From the NCBI GenBank assembly GCA_034189125.1, contig JAXHVB010000139.1:1-44823 (forward strand): a stretch of DNA of 44,823 nt, in the 5' to 3' direction. This stretch comes from UBA5862 sp002408105 (GTDB lineage Bacteria; Pseudomonadota; Gammaproteobacteria; Pseudomonadales; UBA5862). The notes under the pieces are model-generated. The model saw only the letters and a list, made by a program, of their open reading frames with translations, was not told the origin of the DNA and did not search any database. This document shows, piece after piece, positions 26,718 to 35,142 of this stretch. The first letter of the stretch is position 1, and every line of letters starts with the position of its first letter. The translations under genes were made by a program, and so were the position numbers.

Positions 26718-28069
26718 CGGTCGCCGGTTGCCACCTCAATGCCTTCGCACATGACTTCGCCGAGGTGGTTGAGTTCTGCCTCGGTGATCACATAGGGAGG
26801 CATCAGGTAAATCACGTTGCCGAGCGGGCGCAGCAGTGCCTGTCGAGTCAGCGCATGCTGGTACACCTGGATGCCGCGGCGCTCCTGCCAAGGGTAGGGG
26901 CGCTTGGTGGTCTTGTCCTGCACCATCTCGACGGCCAGCACCATGCCGTGTTGGCGCACGTCGCCAATCTGCGGATGGTCCCGCACGCTGTCGCCGATCC
27001 GCGCCATGACGCCTGCCAGGTGCCGGTTCCGCTCGAGCACTGGCTCGCGCTCAAACAGGTCGAGGGTGGCCAGGGCAGCCCGGCAGCAGAGCGGGTTGCC
27101 GGTAAAGCTATGGGAGTGCAGGAAGGCCTTCATGGTGCTGTAGTCGTCATAGAAGGCTTCATAGATGCCCTCCCGGGTGAGGACCACGGAGAGCGGCAGG
27201 TAGCCTGCGGTCAGCCCTTTCGACAGACACATGAAATCCGGCGTGATCCCGGCCTGTTCGCAGGCGAACAGGGTGCCGGTGCGTCCGAAGCCGACGGCGA
27301 TCTCATCGGCAATCAGGTGCACGCCGTGGCGGTCGCAGGCTTCGCGCAACAGTTCGAGGTAGATCGGATGGTACATCCGCATGTTGCCGGCGCACTGAAT
27401 CAGGGGCTCGACGATGACGGCGCAGGCCTCATCGGCGTGCTCCGCGAGTGCGGCCTCCATGTGGGCGAACATGCGGCGGCTGTGGTTCTCCCAACTGTCG
27501 CCCTCGGCGCGATGGAAGCAGTCTGGGCTCGGCACCGTGACCACGTCCATCAGCAGTGGCTCGTAGGTTTCCTTGTAGAGGGCAACGTCGCCGACCGCCA
27601 GGGCGGCCAGGGTTTCGCCGTGGTAGCTGTTCTCGAGTGTGATGAACTTGGTTTTTGCGCTCCGGCCAACGTTGCGCCAGTAGTGGAAGCTCATTTTCAA
27701 CGCGATTTCGACCGCTGAAGAGCCGTTGTCGGCGTAAAAACAGCGGTCAAGCCCTGGGGGTGTGACCGCCACCAGGCGCTCCGAAAGCTCGACCACAGGC
27801 TGGTGACTGAAGCCGGCCAGAATCACATGTTCAAGGTGTTCAAGCTGGTCTCGAATGGCTGCATTGATGTCGGGGTGGCTGTGGCCAAACAGATTGACCC
27901 ACCAAGAACTGACGGCGTCCAGGTAGCGGTTGCCGTCAAAGTCTTCGAGCCATGCGCCTTGCCCCCGCCGGATCGGGATCAGGGGCAGAAACTCGTGGTC
28001 TTTCATTTGCGTGCAGGGGTGCCAAAGCACCTTCAGGTCGCGTTCGATCCAGTGGCGGTTTTGGCTCAT
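26714..28069 (-). CDS. bioA: adenosylmethionine-8-amino-7-oxononanoate aminotransferase
   Basis: Class III PLP aminotransferase of biotin synthesis that converts 8-amino-7-oxononanoate to 7,8-diaminopelargonate with SAM as amino donor. It has 451 residues. Motifs are LWHPCTQM at the N-terminus, SSWWVNLFGHSHP, YADNGSSAVEIALKMS, the Asp in LIADEIAVGFGRTG that contacts the PLP ring, and the PLP Lys in LSKGLTAGYLPLS. It resembles the E. coli SAM-using type rather than lysine-using homologues, though the donor is not proven. No other biotin gene is in the window. The gap to metF is 39 bp. Confidence 0.93.
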   Translation of the reverse strand: MSQNRHWIERDLKVLWHPCTQMKDHEFLPLIPIRRGQGAWLEDFDGNRYLDAVSSWWVNLFGHSHPDINAAIRDQLEHLEHVILAGFSHQPVVELSERLVAVTPPGLDRCFYADNGSSAVEIALKMSFHYWRNVGRSAKTKFITLENSYHGETLAALAVGDVALYKETYEPLLMDVVTVPSPDCFHRAEGDSWENHSRRMFAHMEAALAEHADEACAVIVEPLIQCAGNMRMYHPIYLELLREACDRHGVHLIADEIAVGFGRTGTLFACEQAGITPDFMCLSKGLTAGYLPLSVVLTREGIYEAFYDDYSTMKAFLHSHSFTGNPLCCRAALATLDLFEREPVLERNRHLAGVMARIGDSVRDHPQIGDVRQHGMVLAVEMVQDKTTKRPYPWQERRGIQVYQHALTRQALLRPLGNVIYLMPPYVITEAELNHLGEVMCEGIEVATGDR

Positions 28070-28108
28070 TGCGTTGTGGTTGACCCTTGTGTTGCCTGTG
28101 GCGAGCGC

Positions 28109-28948
28109 TCAGTGCCCGAACCCCAGCGCATTGCACAGTCGCGCGCTGGGCTCAGACTGGTTGAGGGTGTAGAAGTGAAGGCCCGGGGCACCGCCGGCAA
28201 GCAGCTGTTCACACAGGCGTGTGACCACTTCCGCACCGAATTCGATCAAGCCATTGGTGTCGTCCCCGAAGGTTTCTAGTCGTTTGCGGATCCAACGGGG
28301 AATTTCTGCACCGCAGGCATCGGAAAACCGCACGAGGCGTTCATGGTTGGTGATGGGCATGATGCCCGGCACGATGGGAACCCCAACACCCTGGCGTTCG
28401 CATTCGTCCAGAAAACGAAAATAGGCATCGGGGCTGAAAAAGTACTGGGTGATGGCCCCGTCCGCTCCGGCGGCGACTTTTTCAGCGAAATGGCGCAGTT
28501 CGGTTTCGGCGCTCTTCGACTCGGGGTGGACTTCGGGGTAGGCCGCGACTTCCAAGCTGAACGCGGTGCCAAATTCGGCGCGGATGAACGCGACCAGGTC
28601 GCGGGCATACAGCCGCTGCGCCGCGCCCATGCCGGAGGGTGCGTCTCCGCGAAGGGCCACCACGCGGCGAATGCCGGCCTGCCGGTAACGTTGCAGCAAT
28701 TCGTGCACTTCGTCCCTGTCGTTGCCGGAAAACGACAGGTGCGGTGCGACCTCATGGCCCAGCTCCCGCAGCGCCAGCACGGTGTTCAGGGTGCCGTCGC
28801 GGGTGGATCCACCCGCGCCATAGGTCACCGAGAAGAACTCGGGCCGATAGCTGGCCAAGTGGTCCGCCGCGTCCAGCAGCTTCTGGTGACCAACGGGGGT
28901 TTTGGGTGGAAAGAACTCGAAGCTGAGGCAGGGTTTTCCGTCCGCCAT
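28109..28948 (-). CDS. metF: methylenetetrahydrofolate reductase
   Basis: FAD-dependent TIM-barrel enzyme that makes 5-methyltetrahydrofolate, the methyl donor for methionine. It has 279 residues. Motifs are SFEFFPPKTP with the catalytic Glu, VTYGAGGSTRDGT, ALRGDAP, GADGAITQYFFSPDAY and the C-terminal GLHFYTLNQSEP. The ATG at 28948 lies one base after the ahcY stop, indicating tight coupling; the longer open frame to 28999 only extends into ahcY. Confidence 0.96.
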   Translation of the reverse strand: MADGKPCLSFEFFPPKTPVGHQKLLDAADHLASYRPEFFSVTYGAGGSTRDGTLNTVLALRELGHEVAPHLSFSGNDRDEVHELLQRYRQAGIRRVVALRGDAPSGMGAAQRLYARDLVAFIRAEFGTAFSLEVAAYPEVHPESKSAETELRHFAEKVAAGADGAITQYFFSPDAYFRFLDECERQGVGVPIVPGIMPITNHERLVRFSDACGAEIPRWIRKRLETFGDDTNGLIEFGAEVVTRLCEQLLAGGAPGLHFYTLNQSEPSARLCNALGFGH

Positions 28949-28949
28949 G

Positions 28950-30341
28950 TCAGTATTTGTAGTCCATGGGTTTAAACGGCCCATCGACGGCCACATCAAT
29001 GTAATCGGCCTGCTGGTCGGTCAGTTGGGTGATCACCCCGCCGAAACCCGCGACCATTGCCGCGGCCACCTCTTCGTCCAGCTTCTTCGGCAACACCGAT
29101 ACGCGCAGTTGCGTGGCCTTCTCTGCATCGGGAAGGTCGGCGAACCGCTGTGCGTACAGGTGCATCTGCGCCAGCACCTGGTTGGCGAATGAGCCATCCA
29201 TGATGCGCGAAGGGTGGCCGGTGGCGTTGCCGAGGTTCACCAGGCGGCCTTCGGAAAGCAGAATCAGGTAGTCGTCTGCAGCTCGGTCTCGGTAGACCTT
29301 GTGAACCTGGGGTTTGACCTCTTGCCACTCCCAATGGTCGCGCATGTAGGCGGTGTCGATTTCGTTGTCGAAGTGGCCGATGTTGCAGACCACCGCGCCG
29401 TTCTTGAGGCATTTGAGCATGTGGCGATCGCATACATCCACATTGCCAGTGGTGGTCACCAGCAGATCGGTTTCTCCCAGCAGGCTCGCATCAATGCCGG
29501 CCAGGGTGCCGGTGTTGATGCCGTCGATATACGGCGAAACCACCTCATAGCCGTCCATGCAGGCCTGCATGGCGCAGATGGGGTCGATTTCGCTGACGCG
29601 CACGATCATGCCTTCCTGGCGCAGTGAGGCCGCCGAGCCCTTGCCCACATCCCCGTACCCGACCACCAGTGCGCGCTTGCCGGCGAGCAGGTGGTCGACA
29701 GCGCGTTTGATGGCGTCGTTGAGGCTGTGGCGGCAGCCATAGCGGTTGTCGTTCTTGCTTTTGGTGACGGCATCGTTGACGTTGATGGCTGGTACGCGCA
29801 GCGTGCCTTCCCGCAACATTTTCACCAGCCGGTGCACGCCGGTGGTCGTTTCCTCGGTGATGCCGTGGATGCCATCAAGCAGGGCGGGGTGGTTTTCGTG
29901 GACATGGGCGGTCAGGTCGCCACCGTCGTCGAGAATCATGTTGGCGTTCCACAGTCCACCGTCTTTGTGCAGCGTTTGGTCAATGCACCACCAGTACTCT
30001 TCTTCGGTCTCGCCCTTCCAGGCAAATACAGGGATGCCCGCTGCGGCCATGGCCGCAGCGGCGTGGTCCTGGGTCGAGAAGATGTTGCAGGACGACCAGC
30101 GAACCTCGGCGCCCAGGTCCACCAGGGTTTCGATGAGGACTGCTGTCTGGATGGTCATGTGGATGCAGCCTAGGATTCGCGCGCCGGCCAGCGGTTTTTC
30201 GGCCTGGTAGCGGGCTCGCAGCGCCATGAGGGCTGGCATTTCTCGTTCTGCCAGCGCGATTTCCTCGCGGCCGTAGGCGGCCAGGCTGATGTCTGCGACT
30301 TTGTAGTCGACTTTGGCAGGGCTGGGTGAAGCAGCGGTCAT
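28950..30341 (-). CDS. ahcY: adenosylhomocysteinase (S-adenosylhomocysteine hydrolase)
   Basis: NAD-dependent enzyme that splits S-adenosylhomocysteine into adenosine and homocysteine, removing the inhibitor left by methyltransferases. It has 463 residues. Seen are GCIHMTIQTAVLIETL, the insertion with GETEEEYWWCIDQTL typical of many bacterial forms, the catalytic TKSKNDNRYGCRHSL block, the NAD loop VVGYGDVGKGSA, GHFDNEID, and the C-terminal PMDYKY that contributes to the neighbouring cofactor site. The start is preceded by AAGGAGA. The 27-bp gap to metK is too short to hold a SAH riboswitch. Confidence 0.98.
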   Translation of the reverse strand: MTAASPSPAKVDYKVADISLAAYGREEIALAEREMPALMALRARYQAEKPLAGARILGCIHMTIQTAVLIETLVDLGAEVRWSSCNIFSTQDHAAAAMAAAGIPVFAWKGETEEEYWWCIDQTLHKDGGLWNANMILDDGGDLTAHVHENHPALLDGIHGITEETTTGVHRLVKMLREGTLRVPAINVNDAVTKSKNDNRYGCRHSLNDAIKRAVDHLLAGKRALVVGYGDVGKGSAASLRQEGMIVRVSEIDPICAMQACMDGYEVVSPYIDGINTGTLAGIDASLLGETDLLVTTTGNVDVCDRHMLKCLKNGAVVCNIGHFDNEIDTAYMRDHWEWQEVKPQVHKVYRDRAADDYLILLSEGRLVNLGNATGHPSRIMDGSFANQVLAQMHLYAQRFADLPDAEKATQLRVSVLPKKLDEEVAAAMVAGFGGVITQLTDQQADYIDVAVDGPFKPMDYKY

Positions 30342-30368
30342 GTTCGGTCTCCTTGCGTGCGGCGCAGT

Positions 30369-31589
30369 TTACAGGGCTGCCCGCAGGGCTTCGGCCTTGT
30401 CGGTGCGCTCCCAGGTGAATGCGGTGAAGGTCTCGCTTTGCTTGGCGCTGCTGCTGCCGTTGTGGTCGACCCAGTGGTAGGAGACCTCCTGAGGTTCGCG
30501 GCCGAAATGGCCGTAGGCCGCGGTCATCTGATACATGGGGTGCAACAGGTCCAAAGCCCGGCTAATGGCGTAGGGGCGCAGGTCGAAGTGCGCCCGCACC
30601 AGCTCCACGATGCGCTCGTCGCTGATGGCACCTGTGCCAAAGGTGTTGATCGAGATCGAGGTGGGCTCAGCAACGCCGATGGCGTAGGAGACCTGGATTT
30701 CGCAGCGGTCGGCGAGGCCTGCGGCAACGACGTTTTTGGCCACGTAGCGTCCGGCGTAGGCCGCGGAACGGTCCACCTTCGAAGGGTCTTTGCCCGAAAA
30801 TGCCCCGCCGCCGTGACGCGCCATGCCGCCGTAGGTGTCGACAATGATTTTGCGTCCGGTCAATCCAGCGTCGCCCACGGGGCCGCCGATCACAAAGCTG
30901 CCGGTGGGGTTGATGTGGAAGCGCGTGCCTTTGTGCAGCAACTCGGTCGGGATGACGTGTTTAACGATCAACTCCATAACGGCCTCTTCGAGGTCGCTGT
31001 AGCCGACTTCCGGGTCGTGTTGGGTGGACAGCACCACGGCATCAATGCCGGCGACCCGGCCGTTCTCGTAGCGGCAGGTCACCTGGCTCTTGGCATCGGG
31101 CCGCAGCCAGGGCAAGAGGTTGGACTTGCGGGCCTCGGCTTGGCGTTCGACCAGCCGGTGCGCGTACTGGATCGGCGCCGGCATCAAGGCGTCGGTTTCG
31201 TTGCTGGCGTAGCCGAACATCAGTCCCTGGTCACCAGCGCCTTGGTCTTCGGGCTTGCTGCGGTCGACGCCTTGCGCAATGTTGATCGACTGCTTGCCGA
31301 TCATATTGAGGACGCCGCAGGTTTCACCGTCGAAACCCACCCGCGAGGAGTCGTAGCCAATCCCGGTGATGACCTTGCGCACCAAGTCCTCCAGGTCGAC
31401 CCAGGCACTGGTGGTGATTTCGCCTGCGACGATCGCAACCCCGGTCTTGACCAAGGTTTCACAGGCAACTCGGCAGTGTTTGTCCCGTGCGATCAAGGCA
31501 TCAAGCACGGCATCCGAGATTTGATCAGCCACTTTATCGGGGTGGCCTTCGGAGACGGATTCCGAAGTAAAAACAGAGTATTCGGCCAT
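30369..31589 (-). CDS. metK: methionine adenosyltransferase (SAM synthetase)
   Basis: Makes S-adenosylmethionine from methionine and ATP. It is 406 residues, slightly longer than E. coli MetK (384). Motifs are FTSESVSEGHPDKVADQISD with the ATP/metal residues, GAGDQGLMFGYA, the phosphate loop GGGAFSGKDPSKVDRSAAY, and a C-terminal domain with the FGREPQEVSYHW region. It is the first gene of a five-gene minus-strand run and is divergent from tkt. The start at 31589 is preceded by a modest GGAAAAC. Confidence 0.98.
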   Translation of the reverse strand: MAEYSVFTSESVSEGHPDKVADQISDAVLDALIARDKHCRVACETLVKTGVAIVAGEITTSAWVDLEDLVRKVITGIGYDSSRVGFDGETCGVLNMIGKQSINIAQGVDRSKPEDQGAGDQGLMFGYASNETDALMPAPIQYAHRLVERQAEARKSNLLPWLRPDAKSQVTCRYENGRVAGIDAVVLSTQHDPEVGYSDLEEAVMELIVKHVIPTELLHKGTRFHINPTGSFVIGGPVGDAGLTGRKIIVDTYGGMARHGGGAFSGKDPSKVDRSAAYAGRYVAKNVVAAGLADRCEIQVSYAIGVAEPTSISINTFGTGAISDERIVELVRAHFDLRPYAISRALDLLHPMYQMTAAYGHFGREPQEVSYHWVDHNGSSSAKQSETFTAFTWERTDKAEALRAAL

Positions 31590-31617
31590 TGTTTTCCATC
31601 GTGTTGCGGGTGGGGGC

Positions 31618-31634
31618 GCGTCCTGTCAGGACGC
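31618..31634. promoter_or_regulatory. 17-bp palindrome in the metK leader
   Basis: GCGTCCTG-A-CAGGACGC is a perfect 8-bp inverted repeat around one base, ending 28 bp before the metK ATG. It may be a DNA operator for a dimeric regulator or, in RNA, a short hairpin with a three-base loop near the ribosome site. It does not match any SAM or SAH riboswitch class I know. Confidence 0.5.
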
Positions 31635-31686
31635 TGCTGTCGATCGGCGTGGCGCCATGGGGGCAAAGCCGGCGATCAAAATGCAA

Positions 31687-31692
31687 AGTGTA
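31687..31692 (-). promoter_or_regulatory. putative -10 box for metK
   Basis: On the minus strand TACACT lies about 100 bp ahead of metK, with an AT-rich stretch (TTATAAGGCAAAAAGCG) just upstream. No strong -35 match is seen. If used, it gives a leader of about 90 nt that includes the palindrome at 31618-31634. Confidence 0.35.
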
Positions 31693-31806
31693 CGCTTTTT
31701 GCCTTATAAATCCACGTGTAGCGCGTGCTATGCAGGTCCAGCCCGTTGCCGGCGCGCAGTGGTTCCGGGAAAATAACCGGTTTTGATTCGTCTGCCTCAT
31801 TATTCT

Positions 31807-31822
31807 GCGGAGCCGGCTCCGC
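31807..31822. promoter_or_regulatory. 16-bp perfect palindrome ahead of tkt
   Basis: GCGGAGCC-GGCTCCGC is a perfect palindrome ending 33 bp before the tkt ATG. It directly follows TATTCT (31801-31806), a possible -10 box. No T-run follows on either strand, so it is not a terminator; an operator overlapping the transcription start is the simplest reading. The rest of the 266-bp metK-tkt region contains nothing else that I can name. Confidence 0.45.
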
Positions 31823-31855
31823 CGCGATGACCTTAGTTTTCCCTGGGAGCCCTGT

Positions 31856-33853
31856 ATGACCGACCACCGCAACCTTGCGAACGCGATTCGAGCCCTGAGC
31901 ATGGATGCGGTGCAGCAGGCCAAATCCGGCCACCCAGGCGCCCCCATGGGCATGGCCGACATTGCCACGGTGCTGTGGCGTGGGCACCTGCGCCACAACC
32001 CCGCCAACCCCCACTGGCCCGATCGCGACCGTTTCGTCCTGTCCAACGGCCACGGTTCCATGCTGCTGTACGCCTTGCTGTACCTGAGTGGGTACGACCT
32101 GCCCCTGGACGAGTTGCGCAATTTTCGCCAGCTCGGGTCCATGACCCCCGGGCACCCTGAATTTGGCCACACGCCCGGCGTGGAAACCACCACTGGTCCG
32201 CTGGGGCAAGGGCTGGCCAACGCTGTGGGGATGGCCCTTGCGGAGCAGCAGCTGGCGCGGACCTTCAACCGAACGGGGCACACCCTGGTGGACCACCGCA
32301 CCTGGGTATTCGCGGGCGACGGTTGCCTGATGGAAGGGGTGTCCCACGAGGTCTGCTCGCTGGCCGGAACCCATCGGCTCGGCAAGCTGACGGTGTTCTA
32401 TGACGCCAATGGCATTTCGATCGACGGCCAAGTCGACGGCTGGTTCACCGACGACACCAGCCAACGCTTCGCCGCCTATGGCTGGCAGGTGATCGGCCCC
32501 ATCGATGGCCATGACCCCGCCGCCATTGAGGCTGCGGTTGAGCAGGCAAAGGCAGACCACGAGCGACCGACGCTGATCATCTGCACCACCGTCATCGGCT
32601 ATGGCTCGCCCCACAAGGCGGGCACCGCAGGGGTGCACGGCGCCCCCCTGGGGGAAGAAGAGGTCGCAGCAACACGGGAGCAACTGGGCTGGAGCCACCC
32701 GCCGTTTGAAATTCCGCCTGACCTGCTGAGGGCCTGGGATGCGCGCACCCGCGGCGCCCGTGAGGAAACCGAGTGGCGCGGCGGCTTCGCCGCCTACCGA
32801 GACGCCCACCCCGAGTTGGCGGATGAGTTCGAGCGTCGGATGGCCGGTCGCCTGCCGAGGCGATTCGCGGACCTGGCGGACAGGTACATTGCCGAGCAGC
32901 AGGCTGCGGGGGTCAAGGCGGCCACCCGCCAGGCGTCCCAAATGGCCTTGGAGGCCTATGCTCCGGCCCTGCCGGAGCTGTTGGGCGGGTCCGCCGACCT
33001 CACCGGATCCAACAACACCAACTGGTCGGGCAGCCGTGCCATCACGGCATCGGAATCCGGCAACTACCTCTACTATGGGGTGCGCGAGTTCGGCATGACT
33101 GCGATCGCCAACGGCATGGCGTTGCACGGTGGGTTCATCCCCTACACCGGCACCTTTCTGGTGTTCATGGAATACGCGCGCAATGCGGTTCGGCTGGCCG
33201 CTCTCATGCAGCAGCGATCGATCTTTGTGTACACCCACGACTCGATCGGCCTCGGCGAAGACGGGCCCACTCACCAGCCGGTCGAGCAGCTCGCCAATCT
33301 GCGGGCGACGCCCAACCTGTCGACTTGGAGGCCGGCAGACGCCGTGGAGACTGCCGTGGCTTGGAAGTTCGCCATTGCCAACCAGGCCGGCCCGACAGCG
33401 CTGGTACTCAGCCGGCAGGGGCTGCCCGCGCAGGCGCGCACCGCGCAGCAACTGGCCGACATTGAACGGGGCGGATACATCCTGCATGAGCCCGAACGCA
33501 CCCCCGACGCGGTGCTGATCGCGACCGGCTCGGAGCTGCAGTTGGCCATGGACGCAGCCTCCGAACTGGCGACCCAGGGTGTGGCGTTGCGGGTGGTGTC
33601 CATGCCTTCCTTGGATCGGTTTTTGGCCCAGCCGGCCGATTACCGTGAGCAAGTGTTGCCATTGGACTTGCGTGTGCGGGTCAGTATTGAGGCTGCCCAC
33701 CCCGAACCCTGGTTCCGCCTGGTCGGACTGGATGGCGTAGCCATCGGGATGGAGCAGTTCGGTGCTTCTGCGCCCGCGGCTGCACTGATGCAACATTTCG
33801 GCTTTACTGTGCAAGCGGTGGTGGACGCCGTACAGCGCCAACTCAGCCACTGA
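31856..33853 (+). CDS. tktA: transketolase
   Basis: Thiamine-diphosphate enzyme of the pentose phosphate pathway (and of the Calvin cycle where present). It has 665 residues, the usual length. Seen are H26 in SGHPGAPMGMAD, the ThDP motif starting GDGCLMEGVSHE near residue 156 and ending with DANGISIDG, the central pyrimidine-domain block THDSIGLGEDGPTHQPVEQL, and LSRQGLP. The C-terminal domain is complete. It heads the carbon-metabolism run with pgk and fba. A weak GGGAG precedes the ATG. Confidence 0.97.
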   Translation: MTDHRNLANAIRALSMDAVQQAKSGHPGAPMGMADIATVLWRGHLRHNPANPHWPDRDRFVLSNGHGSMLLYALLYLSGYDLPLDELRNFRQLGSMTPGHPEFGHTPGVETTTGPLGQGLANAVGMALAEQQLARTFNRTGHTLVDHRTWVFAGDGCLMEGVSHEVCSLAGTHRLGKLTVFYDANGISIDGQVDGWFTDDTSQRFAAYGWQVIGPIDGHDPAAIEAAVEQAKADHERPTLIICTTVIGYGSPHKAGTAGVHGAPLGEEEVAATREQLGWSHPPFEIPPDLLRAWDARTRGAREETEWRGGFAAYRDAHPELADEFERRMAGRLPRRFADLADRYIAEQQAAGVKAATRQASQMALEAYAPALPELLGGSADLTGSNNTNWSGSRAITASESGNYLYYGVREFGMTAIANGMALHGGFIPYTGTFLVFMEYARNAVRLAALMQQRSIFVYTHDSIGLGEDGPTHQPVEQLANLRATPNLSTWRPADAVETAVAWKFAIANQAGPTALVLSRQGLPAQARTAQQLADIERGGYILHEPERTPDAVLIATGSELQLAMDAASELATQGVALRVVSMPSLDRFLAQPADYREQVLPLDLRVRVSIEAAHPEPWFRLVGLDGVAIGMEQFGASAPAAALMQHFGFTVQAVVDAVQRQLSH

Positions 33854-33870
33854 ATGCAACCCACCACGCG

Positions 33871-33889
33871 CGGCGCCACACCGGTGCCG
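33871..33889 (+). repeat. short hairpin between tkt and pgk
   Basis: CGGCGCC and GGTGCCG flank ACACC and can pair over 7 bp in RNA (one G-U pair). No T-run follows, so it is not an intrinsic terminator; it may stabilise or separate the tkt and pgk messages, or be chance. Confidence 0.25.
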
Positions 33890-33932
33890 TGCGGGATGCA
33901 CAGCCAGCGAGAGATATCAAGGAGTAGCCAGC

Positions 33933-35099
33933 ATGGCATTCGCGCGGATGGAGGAGTTCGACCTCAAGGGCAAGCGGGTGCTGATCCGCGAAGACCTCAA
34001 CGTACCGGTCAAGAACGGCAAGGTCACCAGCGATGCCCGGCTGCTGGCTGCCCTGCCAACGCTCAGGCAGGCACTGGATGCCGGGGCGGCCGTGTTGGTG
34101 ATGTCTCACCTCGGTCGGCCCAAGGAAGGGGAATACGACCCCGAGCTTTCAATGGCACCGGTGGCTGACCGGCTTGGTGAATTGCTCGGCCGCCCCGTTC
34201 CTTTGGAGAAGGACTGGCTGGAGGGGGTTCAGGTTGAACCCGGACAGTTGGTGTTGCTGGAGAACGTGCGGTTTTTGCCGGGTGAAAAAGCCAATGACCC
34301 GGATCTTTCAGAAAAAATGGCGCGGCTCTGCGACCTGTATGTAATGGATGCCTTTGGCACGGCGCACCGGGCCCAGGCGTCCACCCATGGGGTGGGCCTC
34401 AAGGCGCCGCAGGTGTGTGCCGGGCCCCTGTTGTCGGCAGAGCTGGATGCCCTCGGCAAGGCCCTGCAGGCCCCCGAACGGCCGTTGCTGGCCGTGGTCG
34501 GCGGCGCCAAGGTGTCCACCAAGCTCACCGTGCTCGAATCGCTCTCCCAGGTGGTGGACCAGCTCATCCCCGGGGGCGGGATCGCGAATGTCTTCTTGGC
34601 CGCTGCGGGCCACCCCATCGGCCGCTCACTCTGTGAGGCGGATCTCATCGAGGCCGCTCGACAGTTGATGGAGCGTGTCGAAATCCCGCTCCCGACCGAT
34701 GTGGTGGTGGCCCAGGAATTTTCCGAGCAGGCGAGCGCCACAATCAAGCCGGTTGCAGCCGTCGCCGACGATGACATGATCCTCGACATCGGGCCTGAAA
34801 CCGCGGCCCGCTACGCTGCACTCTGTGCCGAGGCGGGCACGATCATTTGGAACGGACCTGTCGGTGTGTTCGAGTTTCCACAGTTTGCGGCGGGCACCCA
34901 CACCCTCGCCGAAGCCATTGCCGACAGCAAGGCGTTTTCGATCGCCGGTGGCGGGGATACCCTGGCAGCGGTGGATCAGTTTGGCGTCGCCGAACGGATT
35001 TCCTACATTTCAACGGGCGGCGGCGCGTTTCTTGAATATGTGGAAGGCAAGACCTTGCCCGCCGTCGAGATGCTGCAGGCCCGCGCGGGTACCCAGTAG
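33933..35099 (+). CDS. pgk: phosphoglycerate kinase
   Basis: Transfers phosphate between 1,3-bisphosphoglycerate and ADP. It has 388 residues (E. coli 387). Motifs are IREDLNVPVKNGKVTSDAR at the N-terminal substrate site, SHLGRPKEG, LLENVRF, VGGAKVSTKLTVLE, the nucleotide loop GGGIANVFL, NGPVGVFEF and GGGDTLAAV. It starts 79 bp after tkt with AAGGAG at good spacing. The glyceraldehyde-3-phosphate dehydrogenase gene often placed between tkt and pgk is absent. Confidence 0.97.
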   Translation: MAFARMEEFDLKGKRVLIREDLNVPVKNGKVTSDARLLAALPTLRQALDAGAAVLVMSHLGRPKEGEYDPELSMAPVADRLGELLGRPVPLEKDWLEGVQVEPGQLVLLENVRFLPGEKANDPDLSEKMARLCDLYVMDAFGTAHRAQASTHGVGLKAPQVCAGPLLSAELDALGKALQAPERPLLAVVGGAKVSTKLTVLESLSQVVDQLIPGGGIANVFLAAAGHPIGRSLCEADLIEAARQLMERVEIPLPTDVVVAQEFSEQASATIKPVAAVADDDMILDIGPETAARYAALCAEAGTIIWNGPVGVFEFPQFAAGTHTLAEAIADSKAFSIAGGGDTLAAVDQFGVAERISYISTGGGAFLEYVEGKTLPAVEMLQARAGTQ

Positions 35100-35142
35100 T
35101 CCCTGGGCGCCACTTGAAGCCCGACACACCAAGGAGAACCAG

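Noticed and set aside
30342..30368. SAH riboswitch ahead of ahcY
   Set aside because: The metK-ahcY gap is 27 bp and holds only the ribosome site.
31676..33901. 741-codon open frame antisense to tkt
   Set aside because: It is an artefact of high GC in the tkt gene; the composition is low-complexity Gly/Arg/Val with no domain and no ribosome site.
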